Origin: an uncultured Bacillota bacterium
GTDB lineage: Bacteria; Bacillota_I; Bacilli_A; Izemoplasmatales; UBA1188
Reading direction: 5' to 3'
Length of the DNA stretch: 36,220 bases
Assembly: GCA_937907585.1 (NCBI GenBank)
Contig: CALCVH010000175.1
Location: 1-36,220, forward strand
A model generated the notes under the pieces. It saw only the letters and a list, made by a program, of their open reading frames with translations. It ran no database searches and was not told where the DNA came from. Shown here piece after piece: positions 6,832 to 15,940 of the stretch. Made by a program: the position numbers and the translations under genes. The stretch's first letter is position 1. Each line of letters opens with the position of its first letter.

Positions 6832-8286
6832 ATGAAAAAAGGTATAATTGCTGTCGTTTTTTGTTGCATACTTTTCTTTATTTTTGGATGTGAGGATGAT
6901 ACAAGTATGGACAATAAAAACGATAACACTACATTAAAAACAGAAAGCAGTATGACAACCGATAATACGAAAGTTCTTCCAAAAGAGACAATGCCTGATT
7001 TCGAAAATACAGGCAAAGAAATATTAATTGGAGTATGGGGTGGCATTCCTGTTCAATGCTCTATACTTAAAAACGATGAAGTAGAAACAGGAAAAAGAAA
7101 TTGGTCGGATGAGGAGCTTTTAGAACAATATCGATGGATGAAAGATGTTGGAATAAATCTAGCGTCATGCCCAATAGGATATAATAACGAAGAACATAAT
7201 ATAAGAATGCTAGAAGCAGCTCAAGAAGTTGGCATCAAACAAATGTTATGGGATACTGCTTTAAATAGTTGTTTGGCTGATGCTTCATTAACAGACGAAG
7301 AAGCAATAATGCAAGCAAGGCGTTTAACTAGTGAATATGCTGAATATGATTCTTATTATGGAACAATGTATACAGATGAACCTAATTCAAAAGAATTTGA
7401 AGAGATAGCAAGAGCTTATAGAAGATATAAAATGTTATTTCCAGACAAAATGTTCTATGTAAATATGTTCCCTATTTATGCAACATCTCTTCAAACTGGT
7501 GAAGAAACATATAAAGAGTATATAGAGAAATATTTTGAAGTGACCAAAATGGATTATTTTTGCTACGATAACTATCCATTAATTAGGGGAAAAGGAACTC
7601 AGACCATTCTAACTGATAATTTCCTATATAATTTTTATGCTGTTAAAGAAGTTAATAATGAAGTACCACTTTGGACATTCTTACAAAGCATGGGATTTGG
7701 AAATAAGAAAGACCCTGATTGTGTTGAGGATTTTAGAATTCAAATCAATTGTTCTCTTTCTATGGGATGTGATGCAATACAATGGTTCTGTTATTATTCT
7801 CCTCTTTATGGTGGTTCTGAGGGCTTTGTTCCTGCAATCATTACATTAGATGGAAAGAAAACCGAAAAATACGATTTTTTAAAAGAAGCGATGCAAGAGT
7901 TACATAATTTAGAAAAAATCTATACAAGCTTTAAGTGGGTAGATGTTATGACAAATTATGGAAGTGAGAATGCCGCTAAAAACAATAATGCGTTTAATTA
8001 CTTTGAAATTACTAATACTCATGAGAGAATTGACGCTATGTCATCTACATATGACTTTGTAATGGGTGTATTTAAAGACGAGGAAAATAGAGATGGATTT
8101 ATGCTAACAAATTATGATATACCATCATCTAAAAACGTTAATCATATTGTTCTAAACTTTAACAATACTACACAAGTACTTTGCTACATCAACGGAACAA
8201 AAACAGAAGTTAATGTTGTTGATGGAAAAATTGAACTAGATCTTAATGCCAGTGATGGCGCATTTATAATACCTTTGAATTTATAG
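6832..8286 (+). CDS. Lipoprotein with TIM-barrel glycosidase-like domain
   Basis: Start chosen at ATG 6832, preceded by CGGAGAT, giving 484 residues beginning MKKGIIAVVF and a lipobox ending FGC (Cys20). A longer open frame upstream would bury the signal peptide. After a polar linker (21-60), the body has barrel-like strands, including IGVWGG (66), VGINLASCP (106), YTDEP (180-184, Glu183 a candidate acid), DYFCYDNYP and WTFLQSMG. The protein at 16794 shares this pattern (WDEP, LSFDNYP, FFVQSAG), so the two are paralogues, one outside and one inside the cell. A carbohydrate-active role is inferred from fold-like motifs and context; I do not recognise a named family. It is the first gene of the importer operon, 14 nt before the solute-binding protein. 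Confidence 0.65.
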   Translation: MKKGIIAVVFCCILFFIFGCEDDTSMDNKNDNTTLKTESSMTTDNTKVLPKETMPDFENTGKEILIGVWGGIPVQCSILKNDEVETGKRNWSDEELLEQYRWMKDVGINLASCPIGYNNEEHNIRMLEAAQEVGIKQMLWDTALNSCLADASLTDEEAIMQARRLTSEYAEYDSYYGTMYTDEPNSKEFEEIARAYRRYKMLFPDKMFYVNMFPIYATSLQTGEETYKEYIEKYFEVTKMDYFCYDNYPLIRGKGTQTILTDNFLYNFYAVKEVNNEVPLWTFLQSMGFGNKKDPDCVEDFRIQINCSLSMGCDAIQWFCYYSPLYGGSEGFVPAIITLDGKKTEKYDFLKEAMQELHNLEKIYTSFKWVDVMTNYGSENAAKNNNAFNYFEITNTHERIDAMSSTYDFVMGVFKDEENRDGFMLTNYDIPSSKNVNHIVLNFNNTTQVLCYINGTKTEVNVVDGKIELDLNASDGAFIIPLNL

Positions 8287-8300
8287 GAGGACTCTAATAG

Positions 8301-9740
8301 ATGAAAAAATTAGTATTAATCTTTTTATTAATGTTTTTATTTTCAGCTCTTGTTTCTTGTAAGGATACGACAGAAGTTGTAAACGAGAACGGCGTTATTG
8401 TTTTAAACAATGGAGACAAAATATATAAAGAAGGATATTTAGATAGTGCTACTACACTAAAAATAAGTTTTACTGAAGCTGGTTTTGGTAGAAACTGGTT
8501 AGTACAAATAGCGACGCAATTCGTAGATAAGTATCCTGAATATATGGTTGTTCTTGATGGAGATCCACAACTCGCAAGTTCTTTAGCTACAAAATTAGAA
8601 TCAGGCAGAAATCTATCAGATATATTCTTCCCACTCAATTCTCCATGGGAAACTTATGCATATAAAGGGTGGCTTGAACCGCTTGATGATTTATATGAAA
8701 TGATTCCTGATGGCGAAAATAAAACAAATGCAGAAAAGATGGACGAAGTTTATAGAGAGTATTCAAAACTAAGCACCGCAGACGGAACTCACTATTATTG
8801 TATGCCTTGGAATGATACTATAACAGGCATCTGTTATAACTATAATATGTTCCAAGAATATGGATGGAATCTCCCTACAACAACAGACGAATTAGAAACA
8901 TTATGCCAAAAGATTTTATCAGATACAAATGGAAAAATTAAACCATTCGCATATCCAGGAAAAATCGGTGGTTATTTTGATTTCTTAGGTTCAACTTGGT
9001 GGATGCAAGCAAGCGGTGTTGATGAATATAAGAAGTTCTTTGATTTTGAATCTTATGATATTTATAATTCAGAAATTGATCCAGGAAGAGGAAAATTACT
9101 TGCGTTAAAAGAAGTTGTGAGATTCTATTCTATGGATAAAGGATATTGTATTTCTGGAAGCATGAGTAAAGATCACATTACTTCACAAATGGATTTCATT
9201 AATTCAAAAGCAGCAATGATTTTAAACGCTAACTGGCTTGAAACTGAAATGAAAGATAGTATGGATGAAGATTTCGTAATGGGAATGATGAGAATTCCAT
9301 ATTTAAGTAACGCTAAAAAGGATGAGAACGGTGAATTTATAAAAGTTAACTACGTGGCTCCTCCTGATTATATAGTTATTCCAAAAGGTGCTTCAAATAT
9401 TGAAGGCGCTAAAAAGTTTTTAAACTTTATGAATACTGATGAAATGTTACTCTTATATACAAAATATACAGGAAGTCCAAGACCATTTGATTATGATACA
9501 AATTCTTTGACAGATTTATCTAAATTCACAATGGATTGTTTAAAGATTAGAGAAGAATCAAATAACTATTTTGATTTTTCAAGAGCTAAAATTTATCAAA
9601 ATGGTTATGGAACAAAATATATTGGTGGTCAACCTTATTCAGCATTAATAAGAGGAGATAACACACCAGAAAGATTCTGTGAGATAGAATTCTTTGAAGC
9701 AGAAGACAACTGGAGTACATGGCAAGCGAGGTCAAATTAG
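8301..9740 (+). CDS. ABC sugar importer, extracellular solute-binding lipoprotein
   Basis: This 479-residue protein has a lipoprotein signal (MKKLVLIFLLMFLFSALVSC, Cys20) and a family 1 solute-binding body. Seen features: the opening strand TTLKISFTEAGFGRNWL, a segment rich in QLASSLATKLESGRNLSDIFF, and the conserved middle region HYYCMPWNDTITGICYN. In this family that middle region precedes the domain hinge. Family members bind oligosaccharides and deliver them to MalFG-type permeases. The genes at 9745 and 15941 are the matching permeases. A strong AGGAGG site precedes the ATG by 9 nt. Ligand unknown, probably an oligosaccharide released by the upstream lipoprotein or by other surface enzymes. 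Confidence 0.88.
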   Translation: MKKLVLIFLLMFLFSALVSCKDTTEVVNENGVIVLNNGDKIYKEGYLDSATTLKISFTEAGFGRNWLVQIATQFVDKYPEYMVVLDGDPQLASSLATKLESGRNLSDIFFPLNSPWETYAYKGWLEPLDDLYEMIPDGENKTNAEKMDEVYREYSKLSTADGTHYYCMPWNDTITGICYNYNMFQEYGWNLPTTTDELETLCQKILSDTNGKIKPFAYPGKIGGYFDFLGSTWWMQASGVDEYKKFFDFESYDIYNSEIDPGRGKLLALKEVVRFYSMDKGYCISGSMSKDHITSQMDFINSKAAMILNANWLETEMKDSMDEDFVMGMMRIPYLSNAKKDENGEFIKVNYVAPPDYIVIPKGASNIEGAKKFLNFMNTDEMLLLYTKYTGSPRPFDYDTNSLTDLSKFTMDCLKIREESNNYFDFSRAKIYQNGYGTKYIGGQPYSALIRGDNTPERFCEIEFFEAEDNWSTWQARSN

Positions 9741-9744
9741 TCGT

Positions 9745-10695
9745 ATGTCTTCCTCTTTGGTCTTAAAGAAAAAGAAGAAGATAACAAAAACACAACTGCT
9801 TAGAGCAATATTTATTATTTCTTTCATTAGCATTCCAATTATCCACTTTATTATTTTTACACTATATGTTAACGCTGATACGGTATTGCTTTCATTTGAA
9901 AGATTTGATTTACAGACAAGAAAATATAGGTGGGTACATTTTGAAAATTATATAGAATTTTTTGAAGGCTTTAACAAACCTGGAAGTGTTTTTGCTAAGG
10001 CGATAAGAAATTCGATATTATTCTTTCTGTTGAATGATTTTGTTATCTTGCCACTATCCTTCATATTTGCTTTCTTTATGTATAAGAAAATACCATTCGC
10101 TAATGGTTATAGAATCATATTTTATTTACCATCAATCATATCACCTGTTGTTTTAACGATGTTATTTTCTTTTATGTTTGATAGCTCGATAGGAATTGTT
10201 GACTCACTCCTAAGGGTTCTTGGGCTCGGAGCAAAAATACCAGAACTTGGTTGGTTCGGCGATAGCAAAACAGCAATGCCTATCTTACTTGTATATTGTG
10301 TATGGTCTGGAATAGGCGCAAATATTGTTCTTATATCCGGCGCTATGAGCAGAATTCCACAAGAGATTATTGAAGCTGGAAAACTGGATGGCTTATCAAT
10401 GTTTAAAGAAATGATTTATATCACACTTCCTTTAACTGGTTCTCTTCTTGCGACTTTGTGGATGATGGGTGTACCTGTTATATTTACATTCTTTTTAACT
10501 CCAATGTTAATTACAAACGGTGGACCTGATGGAGAAACATACACAATTGCGATGTATATTGTTACATCTATCAGAAATGACAACAACATTACTATGGGCG
10601 CAACAGTTGGTGTAATATGTGCAATAGTTGGAACTCCGATTGTTGTTATATTAAGAAAAGTCATTGATAGACTATTCCCTGCGTATGAATATTAA
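9745..10695 (+). CDS. ABC sugar importer permease, MalF/UgpA type
   Basis: Start taken at ATG 9745, 4 nt after the previous stop, with GAGGT about 10 nt upstream; an in-frame ATG at 9694 would overlap the binding-protein gene by 47 nt and add a non-membrane tail. The 316-residue product has a basic N terminus (LKKKKKITK) and about six membrane segments. The cytoplasmic EAA loop reads EIIEAGKLDGLSMFKEMIYITLPL, with the usual G after EA-x-x-x-D. Such loops dock the shared ATPase. It pairs with the permease at 15941, although a 5.1-kb surface-protein gene lies between them. Confidence 0.88.
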   Translation: MSSSLVLKKKKKITKTQLLRAIFIISFISIPIIHFIIFTLYVNADTVLLSFERFDLQTRKYRWVHFENYIEFFEGFNKPGSVFAKAIRNSILFFLLNDFVILPLSFIFAFFMYKKIPFANGYRIIFYLPSIISPVVLTMLFSFMFDSSIGIVDSLLRVLGLGAKIPELGWFGDSKTAMPILLVYCVWSGIGANIVLISGAMSRIPQEIIEAGKLDGLSMFKEMIYITLPLTGSLLATLWMMGVPVIFTFFLTPMLITNGGPDGETYTIAMYIVTSIRNDNNITMGATVGVICAIVGTPIVVILRKVIDRLFPAYEY

Positions 10696-10754
10696 AACAA
10701 AAAATATAGAAAGGAGAGTCATTATTAAACATTAATAATAATGCAAAAAAGAAA

Positions 10755-13700
10755 ATGAAAATACTCAAAAAAGCTAGCATTTCTTTAATTCTTTGTATAA
10801 TTGCTTTATTTGCCTTTTTACTAAGCCCTAATACAACTAATGCGGCAATAAAAAGAAGTGCAATTATTACAAAATTATTAACTGACAGCGGACGTATTTA
10901 TACTGCTGACTGGCAAAAAGAAATTGGGGAAACAGAACATAGAGAAGAAACTGTTTATGGTACCTCAAAAAATTATGCTTTTAAAGTAACAGATGCTCAA
11001 TTCCCTGGCGTTAGAATTATCACAAGCGCAAAGGTTCAAAACACTGGTTACTTCCAAGAATTTGATATTCTTGAGATGGATCCTGCCACAGCGAAAGTTA
11101 ACTTATCTGGCATGGTTGACAACATTGACAATGGTGCAACAGCTAATATCTACATCTCATCAATTGGAATTGATCCAGGAGTCGGTACTAACTATGGTTC
11201 AAATGGCGATGGTCAATCAGTTTGGAACGCTGTAAACTCAACAATTGAAGCTGGATACAGATACCGTTACTACTATAGAATAAATCCAGATGACAATACT
11301 AAAGTGGATTTAATCTGTTATAAAAAATCATTAAGTGAAGAAAATGCCCAATTTGTAGAAAACTGTGTTTTATACAAACTTCTTGATAATAATAGCAAAC
11401 AACACTATGGACATGTTTACTTTGAAGGAACAATCACGATCGATAACTATAGATTAGCATCTCATAATGGTGCGCTTGATGGTGCAACTGCAGAGGGCGT
11501 TACAGCATTTGAAACATCATTTAATGAAGGTGTATCTAATACAATTAAAAACACAGAATTTAGAGCAAGTGGCGGCGAAGTTATAGAACTTGTTAACGAA
11601 GAAGTTAAAACAAATAAATTATTTAAAGTAACAGATGCTCCATGGCCTGGATATAGAATTATCGCATGTAACACTGTTGAAGGTGGTAGTGGCTACTTCC
11701 AAGAGTTTGATATTCTTGAAATGGATCCTGCTACAGCTAGAATTAATTTATCAGGCATGGTAAACAATATCGATAATGGCGCAACAGCCAATATCTATAT
11801 TACATCGCTAGGAATTGAACCAGCTGCTGGAACAAATTATGGAGCGAACGGCGATGGTCAATCAGTTTGGAACGCAGTTAATTCAACCATTGAAGCTGGT
11901 TATAGATATCGTTATTACTTTAGAGTCAACCCAGAAGATAATACTAAAGTAGACTTGATATGCTATAAAAAACCTTTAAGCGATCCTAATGCTGTTTATA
12001 GTGAAAACTGCGTATTATATAAGTTATTAAATAATGATAATAATGCTCATTATGGTCATATCTACTTTGAAGGAACAATGGCTGTTGATAACTATAGACT
12101 AGCAATGCATAATGGTGCTTTAGATGGCGCGACAGCTGAAGGTACAACTGTTCAAGAAACTGCATTTGACTCTATTTCAAATTCAATCGGCGCTAACTTA
12201 GTTTATGCGAATGGTGGTGAATTAGTTGTTGCCAAAAAAGCATTGAATGGCTTTAAAGTAACTGAGGCTCCATGGCCTGGATATAGAATTATCGCATGTA
12301 ACACTGTTGAAGGTGGTAGTGGCTACTTCCAAGAATTTGATGTTATTGAAATGGATCCTTCTACTGCGAAAGTTAACTTATCTGGTATGGTTGATAATAT
12401 TGACAATGGCGCAACAGCTAATATCTATGTTTCATCAATTGGAATTGATCCAGGAGTCGGCACTAACTATGGTTCAAATGGCGACGGTCAATCAGTATGG
12501 AACGCTGTAAATTCGACATTAGAAGCTGGATATAGATACCGTTATTACTACAGAGTAAATCCAGACGACAATACAAAAGTAGATTTAATTTGTTATAAGA
12601 AGTCATTAAGCGAAACAAATGCCCAATTTGTAGAAAACTGTGTTCTTTATAAATTGCTTGATAATAATGACAAAGCACACTATGGACATCTCTATTTTGA
12701 AGGAACAATCACGATTGATAACTATAGATTAGCATCTCATAACGGCGCGCTTGATGGCGCAACAGCGGAAGGAACAACTGTTCAAGAAACTGCATTTGAC
12801 TCTATTTCAAATTCAATCGGCGCTAACTTAGTTTATGCAAATGGTGGAGAAATCTACAAATATGGTGAAGCAGAAGACAAAGAAGTAGTAGTTACAAAAC
12901 TTGGAAAAGTGTTCAAAGTAAGCGAAGCTCCATGGCCTGGATATAGATTATTCTCTACTGAAACTTTAGCTGGTGGAGCTGGTTATTTCCAAGAATTTGA
13001 TATTGTTGAAATGGATCCAGCTACAGCTAGAATTAATTTATCTGGTATGGTTGATAATATTGATAATGGCGCAACAGCAAATATCTATATTACATCACTA
13101 GGAATTGAACCAGCTGCTGGAACAAATTATGGCGCAAATGGTGATACACAATCCGTATGGAATGGTGTTAATTCAACTATTGAAGCTGGTTATAGATATC
13201 GTTATTACTATAGAGTTAATCCTGACGATAACACTAAGGTTGACTTAATCTGTTATAAGAAACCTTTAAACGACCCTAAAGCTACTTATACTGAAAACTG
13301 TGTTCTTTATAAATTACTCGATAACAATGACAAAGCACACTATGGTCACTTATATTTTGAAGGAACAATCGCTATAGATAACTATAGATTTGCATCTCAT
13401 AATGGTGCTCTTGATGGCGCTACTGCAGAAGGAACAACTGTTCAAGAAACAGATTTCGAAGAAGGATTAAAATCTGAATCATATTATTTATTTGCTGCTG
13501 GAGGAGAGGTAGTTACTATTGAATATAATGATCCAAATAAACAAACAGTAATTGCTGCAGATTCTGAAGTTATAATTAAAAACAACGGCAAAGTATTTAA
13601 AGTAGAAAAGGCAGTATGGCCTGGATATAGAATTATTGCTTGTAACAAGATTCCTGCTGGAACTGGTTACTTCCAAGAATTTGATGTTATTGAAATGGAC

Positions 13701-15887
13701 CCTGCCACAGCGAAAGTTAACTTATCTGGTATGGTTGACAACATTGATAATGGCGCAACAGCAAATATCTATGTTTCATCACTTGGAATTGATCTAGGAG
13801 TTGGCACTAACTATGGCGCAAACGGTGATGGTCAATCAGTTTGGAACGCAGTTAATTCAACTATTGAAGCAGGTTATAGATATCGTTATTACTATAGAGT
13901 TAATCCAGATGATAATACAAAAGTTGATTTAATTTGCTACAAGAAACCATTAAACGATCCTGAAGCTACTTATACTGAAAACTGTGTACTTTATAAATTA
14001 TTAGATAACAATGATAAACAACATTATGGACATATTTACTTTGAAGGAACAATGACTATTGATAACTTTAGAGTAGCAACTCATAGTGGTGCACTTGATG
14101 GCGCTACTGCAGAAGGAACAACTGTTCAAGAAACTACATTTGATCAAAATGTAAATAGTGTTATTGCAGATGATACTTTCTATGCAAATGGCGGAAAAGT
14201 AGTTGCAGATACGAATGTTAGATTTACTGCACTAAAAGATACTGATAAATTATTATCTTATTATCAAATTAACACTAATAATTCATTAGAAAAAGTTTTA
14301 GAACTAAATGCTTCTATTTTAGTTCAAAGCAAGAATGGTAAAGTAGGATTTGCATTTGGATTATCAGGAAAAGAAGATAAATATGACAGCAACGGCGTAT
14401 CATTTGTTTACTTTGAAAACGAGGGAAGTAAGACTTATGCTGGTATCATGAAAGATGGTGAAATTGGTGAAAGAGTTGAACTCACTAAATCACTACGTAA
14501 TGATTTCGCAAGCATTAAAGTATTAGGACTAAATGACGGAAGTCTAAATCTGTATGTAGGCGATACTAAGGTTGCTACATTCGCTGATCAACACTTCGAT
14601 GGATATTTCGCCATTCTAACTGATGGTAAAGTTGGCACTGATTTCACATTATTACCTGATTTCATACTTGATGTTTATAAATTAGATAGCGGAACAGGAA
14701 CAGGTGTTGAGACTAATTTCAATAAAGGATATATAGTTGATAAGTTCGAAAACGATACACATAATGCAGTATCACTTGGCGATAATGCTCATGGTGTAAG
14801 AATTGTTGATGGTGTATTAAAGTTCGATGGAACTAGCGATGGAACTAATTTTGCTGTAAGTGACGGAACATATGCTGATTTTATCCTACAATTTGATTGG
14901 ATTAATTATAAATGGGAAGATCGTCCAACAAATAATGGAAAAGTTAATTTTACAGATAAACCAGCAACAGGAAATAATGAATTATATTCACCTCTAGGCG
15001 TATCGTTTGGTAAGTCATCACCTACTTCAGGATGGAGTGAAAAATACTTATTAAGATTCTTTGATGGATATAACTTAATTCAATTAATCGATAATGGTGT
15101 TGGCTATAATACCTTAATGGGTACTGGTTTTGATACAATGGAACATGTTCTTGATATTCAAGAAGGCAAAATCAATTTATATGAACAAACTATAAACTTA
15201 AAAATAGTATCTAGAAATAGTATGATTTATGTTTATGGTGTTAAGATGAATGAAAACGGCACTCCTGATGGAGAACATAAATTACTTGCTGAATATGAAA
15301 TTGAAAATCCAACTGGATATATTTCATTATCAACATCAGAAGCAGGTTACTTTGGAATTGATAACTTTAGATTAACAAATACTGACGGATGGACTGATGA
15401 ACAATACGAAGCTTATGAAAACTTCAAAGAAATTGCTGATGATCCAGTAGAAGCTACAAAACTAGAAGCTCCAGTAACTACTTTAAGTGGTAAGACCGTT
15501 TCGTGGTCAGCAGTTGAGAATGCTGAAGGATATGATGTATATGTTGATGGAGAAAAGGTAACAACTACAACTTCATTAAGTTATGAATTAACTACAACAG
15601 ATGAAGGAGAATATGAAATTTATGTAGTTGCAAAAGGAAATGGTACAACTACTAAAGATAGTGATAGAAGCAACAAACAAACTATTACTATTAGTTCTCA
15701 AGGTGGCGAACCTGGCACTACAACTAACGAAAATCCAACTGACAATCCTACAACAGATGTAAAACCAGGAGAGTCAACAACAAAGAAGAAAGGCTGTAAG
15801 TCTACTATCGGTATTACGTCTTTATCAATCGCATTATTATTACCAGCATTATCTGTCTTAGCTTTAAGAAAAAAGAAAGAAGAATAA
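10755..15887 (+). CDS. Giant cell-surface protein with five lectin-like tandem repeats
   Basis: A 1710-residue secreted protein. Signal peptide 1-30 ends at TNA; five repeats of about 200 residues start at 76, 290, 500, 720 and 948. Two further beta-rich domains (about 1151-1310 and 1317-1545) end in GIDNFRLT-like strands, followed by a fibronectin III-like domain (about 1569-1650), a Thr/Pro/Glu-rich linker and a C-terminal membrane helix. Repeats contain GYFQEFDILEMDP and IDNYRLASHNGA, which look like concanavalin-type (LamG-like) beta-sandwich strands. It ends KKGC-helix-RKKKEE (Cys1681) with no LPXTG. Likely a multivalent glycan-binding protein anchored in the membrane. It sits between the two permease genes of one importer. 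Start uncertain: the ribosome site AAGGAG (10711-10716) is about 38 nt before ATG 10755, and a tiny frame at 10741-10758 overlaps it. Binding role inferred. Confidence 0.75.
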   Translation: MKILKKASISLILCIIALFAFLLSPNTTNAAIKRSAIITKLLTDSGRIYTADWQKEIGETEHREETVYGTSKNYAFKVTDAQFPGVRIITSAKVQNTGYFQEFDILEMDPATAKVNLSGMVDNIDNGATANIYISSIGIDPGVGTNYGSNGDGQSVWNAVNSTIEAGYRYRYYYRINPDDNTKVDLICYKKSLSEENAQFVENCVLYKLLDNNSKQHYGHVYFEGTITIDNYRLASHNGALDGATAEGVTAFETSFNEGVSNTIKNTEFRASGGEVIELVNEEVKTNKLFKVTDAPWPGYRIIACNTVEGGSGYFQEFDILEMDPATARINLSGMVNNIDNGATANIYITSLGIEPAAGTNYGANGDGQSVWNAVNSTIEAGYRYRYYFRVNPEDNTKVDLICYKKPLSDPNAVYSENCVLYKLLNNDNNAHYGHIYFEGTMAVDNYRLAMHNGALDGATAEGTTVQETAFDSISNSIGANLVYANGGELVVAKKALNGFKVTEAPWPGYRIIACNTVEGGSGYFQEFDVIEMDPSTAKVNLSGMVDNIDNGATANIYVSSIGIDPGVGTNYGSNGDGQSVWNAVNSTLEAGYRYRYYYRVNPDDNTKVDLICYKKSLSETNAQFVENCVLYKLLDNNDKAHYGHLYFEGTITIDNYRLASHNGALDGATAEGTTVQETAFDSISNSIGANLVYANGGEIYKYGEAEDKEVVVTKLGKVFKVSEAPWPGYRLFSTETLAGGAGYFQEFDIVEMDPATARINLSGMVDNIDNGATANIYITSLGIEPAAGTNYGANGDTQSVWNGVNSTIEAGYRYRYYYRVNPDDNTKVDLICYKKPLNDPKATYTENCVLYKLLDNNDKAHYGHLYFEGTIAIDNYRFASHNGALDGATAEGTTVQETDFEEGLKSESYYLFAAGGEVVTIEYNDPNKQTVIAADSEVIIKNNGKVFKVEKAVWPGYRIIACNKIPAGTGYFQEFDVIEMDPATAKVNLSGMVDNIDNGATANIYVSSLGIDLGVGTNYGANGDGQSVWNAVNSTIEAGYRYRYYYRVNPDDNTKVDLICYKKPLNDPEATYTENCVLYKLLDNNDKQHYGHIYFEGTMTIDNFRVATHSGALDGATAEGTTVQETTFDQNVNSVIADDTFYANGGKVVADTNVRFTALKDTDKLLSYYQINTNNSLEKVLELNASILVQSKNGKVGFAFGLSGKEDKYDSNGVSFVYFENEGSKTYAGIMKDGEIGERVELTKSLRNDFASIKVLGLNDGSLNLYVGDTKVATFADQHFDGYFAILTDGKVGTDFTLLPDFILDVYKLDSGTGTGVETNFNKGYIVDKFENDTHNAVSLGDNAHGVRIVDGVLKFDGTSDGTNFAVSDGTYADFILQFDWINYKWEDRPTNNGKVNFTDKPATGNNELYSPLGVSFGKSSPTSGWSEKYLLRFFDGYNLIQLIDNGVGYNTLMGTGFDTMEHVLDIQEGKINLYEQTINLKIVSRNSMIYVYGVKMNENGTPDGEHKLLAEYEIENPTGYISLSTSEAGYFGIDNFRLTNTDGWTDEQYEAYENFKEIADDPVEATKLEAPVTTLSGKTVSWSAVENAEGYDVYVDGEKVTTTTSLSYELTTTDEGEYEIYVVAKGNGTTTKDSDRSNKQTITISSQGGEPGTTTNENPTDNPTTDVKPGESTTKKKGCKSTIGITSLSIALLLPALSVLALRKKKEE
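10980..14215 (+). repeat. Five long tandem in-frame repeats, DNA-level near identity
   Basis: Units begin at about 10980, 11622, 12252, 12912 and 13596, giving periods of 642, 630, 660 and 684 nt. Conservation extends to synonymous sites: 68 nt are identical between 11637-11704 and 12267-12334, and 65 nt between 12144-12208 and 12774-12838. Inter-repeat linkers differ in length, most before units 4 and 5. The pattern points to recent duplication or gene conversion, strongest between units 2 and 3, and makes copy number likely to vary by recombination. Confidence 0.9.
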
Positions 15888-15898
15888 TTATTAAATAT

Positions 15899-15925
15899 GA
15901 TGTGTGGGGTCATTCCCCACACATC
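15899..15925 (+). promoter_or_regulatory. Strong intercistronic hairpin between surface-protein and permease genes
   Basis: GATGTGTGGGG (15899-15909) pairs perfectly over 11 bp with CCCCACACATC (15915-15925) around a 5-nt loop. No T run follows; instead GAGGGGAC and the ATG at 15941 come directly after. It is therefore probably not a simple terminator. Like hairpins inside other importer operons, it could protect the upstream mRNA end or attenuate downstream expression, setting the ratio of surface protein to permease. The role is inferred. Confidence 0.7.
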
Positions 15926-15940
15926 AAAGAGGGGACAAAA

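Noticed and set aside
9694..9744. Upstream ATG of the first permease
   Set aside because: Lies inside the binding-protein gene; ATG 9745 fits the ribosome site and the basic permease N terminus.
10980..14215. Repeats as a CRISPR array or mobile element
   Set aside because: Units are over 600 nt, in frame and protein coding, with no short palindromic repeats, transposase or terminal inverted repeats.
15660..15887. LPXTG sortase signal at the end of the giant protein
   Set aside because: No LPXTG or close variant precedes the membrane helix; the region has KKKGC instead.
15899..15925. Hairpin as an ordinary intrinsic terminator
   Set aside because: No T run follows and a ribosome site for the next operon gene begins within a few bases; read-through is needed for a working importer.
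15902..15940. GTG start of the second permease inside the hairpin
   Set aside because: It is in the stem without a ribosome site; ATG 15941 follows GAGGGGAC.
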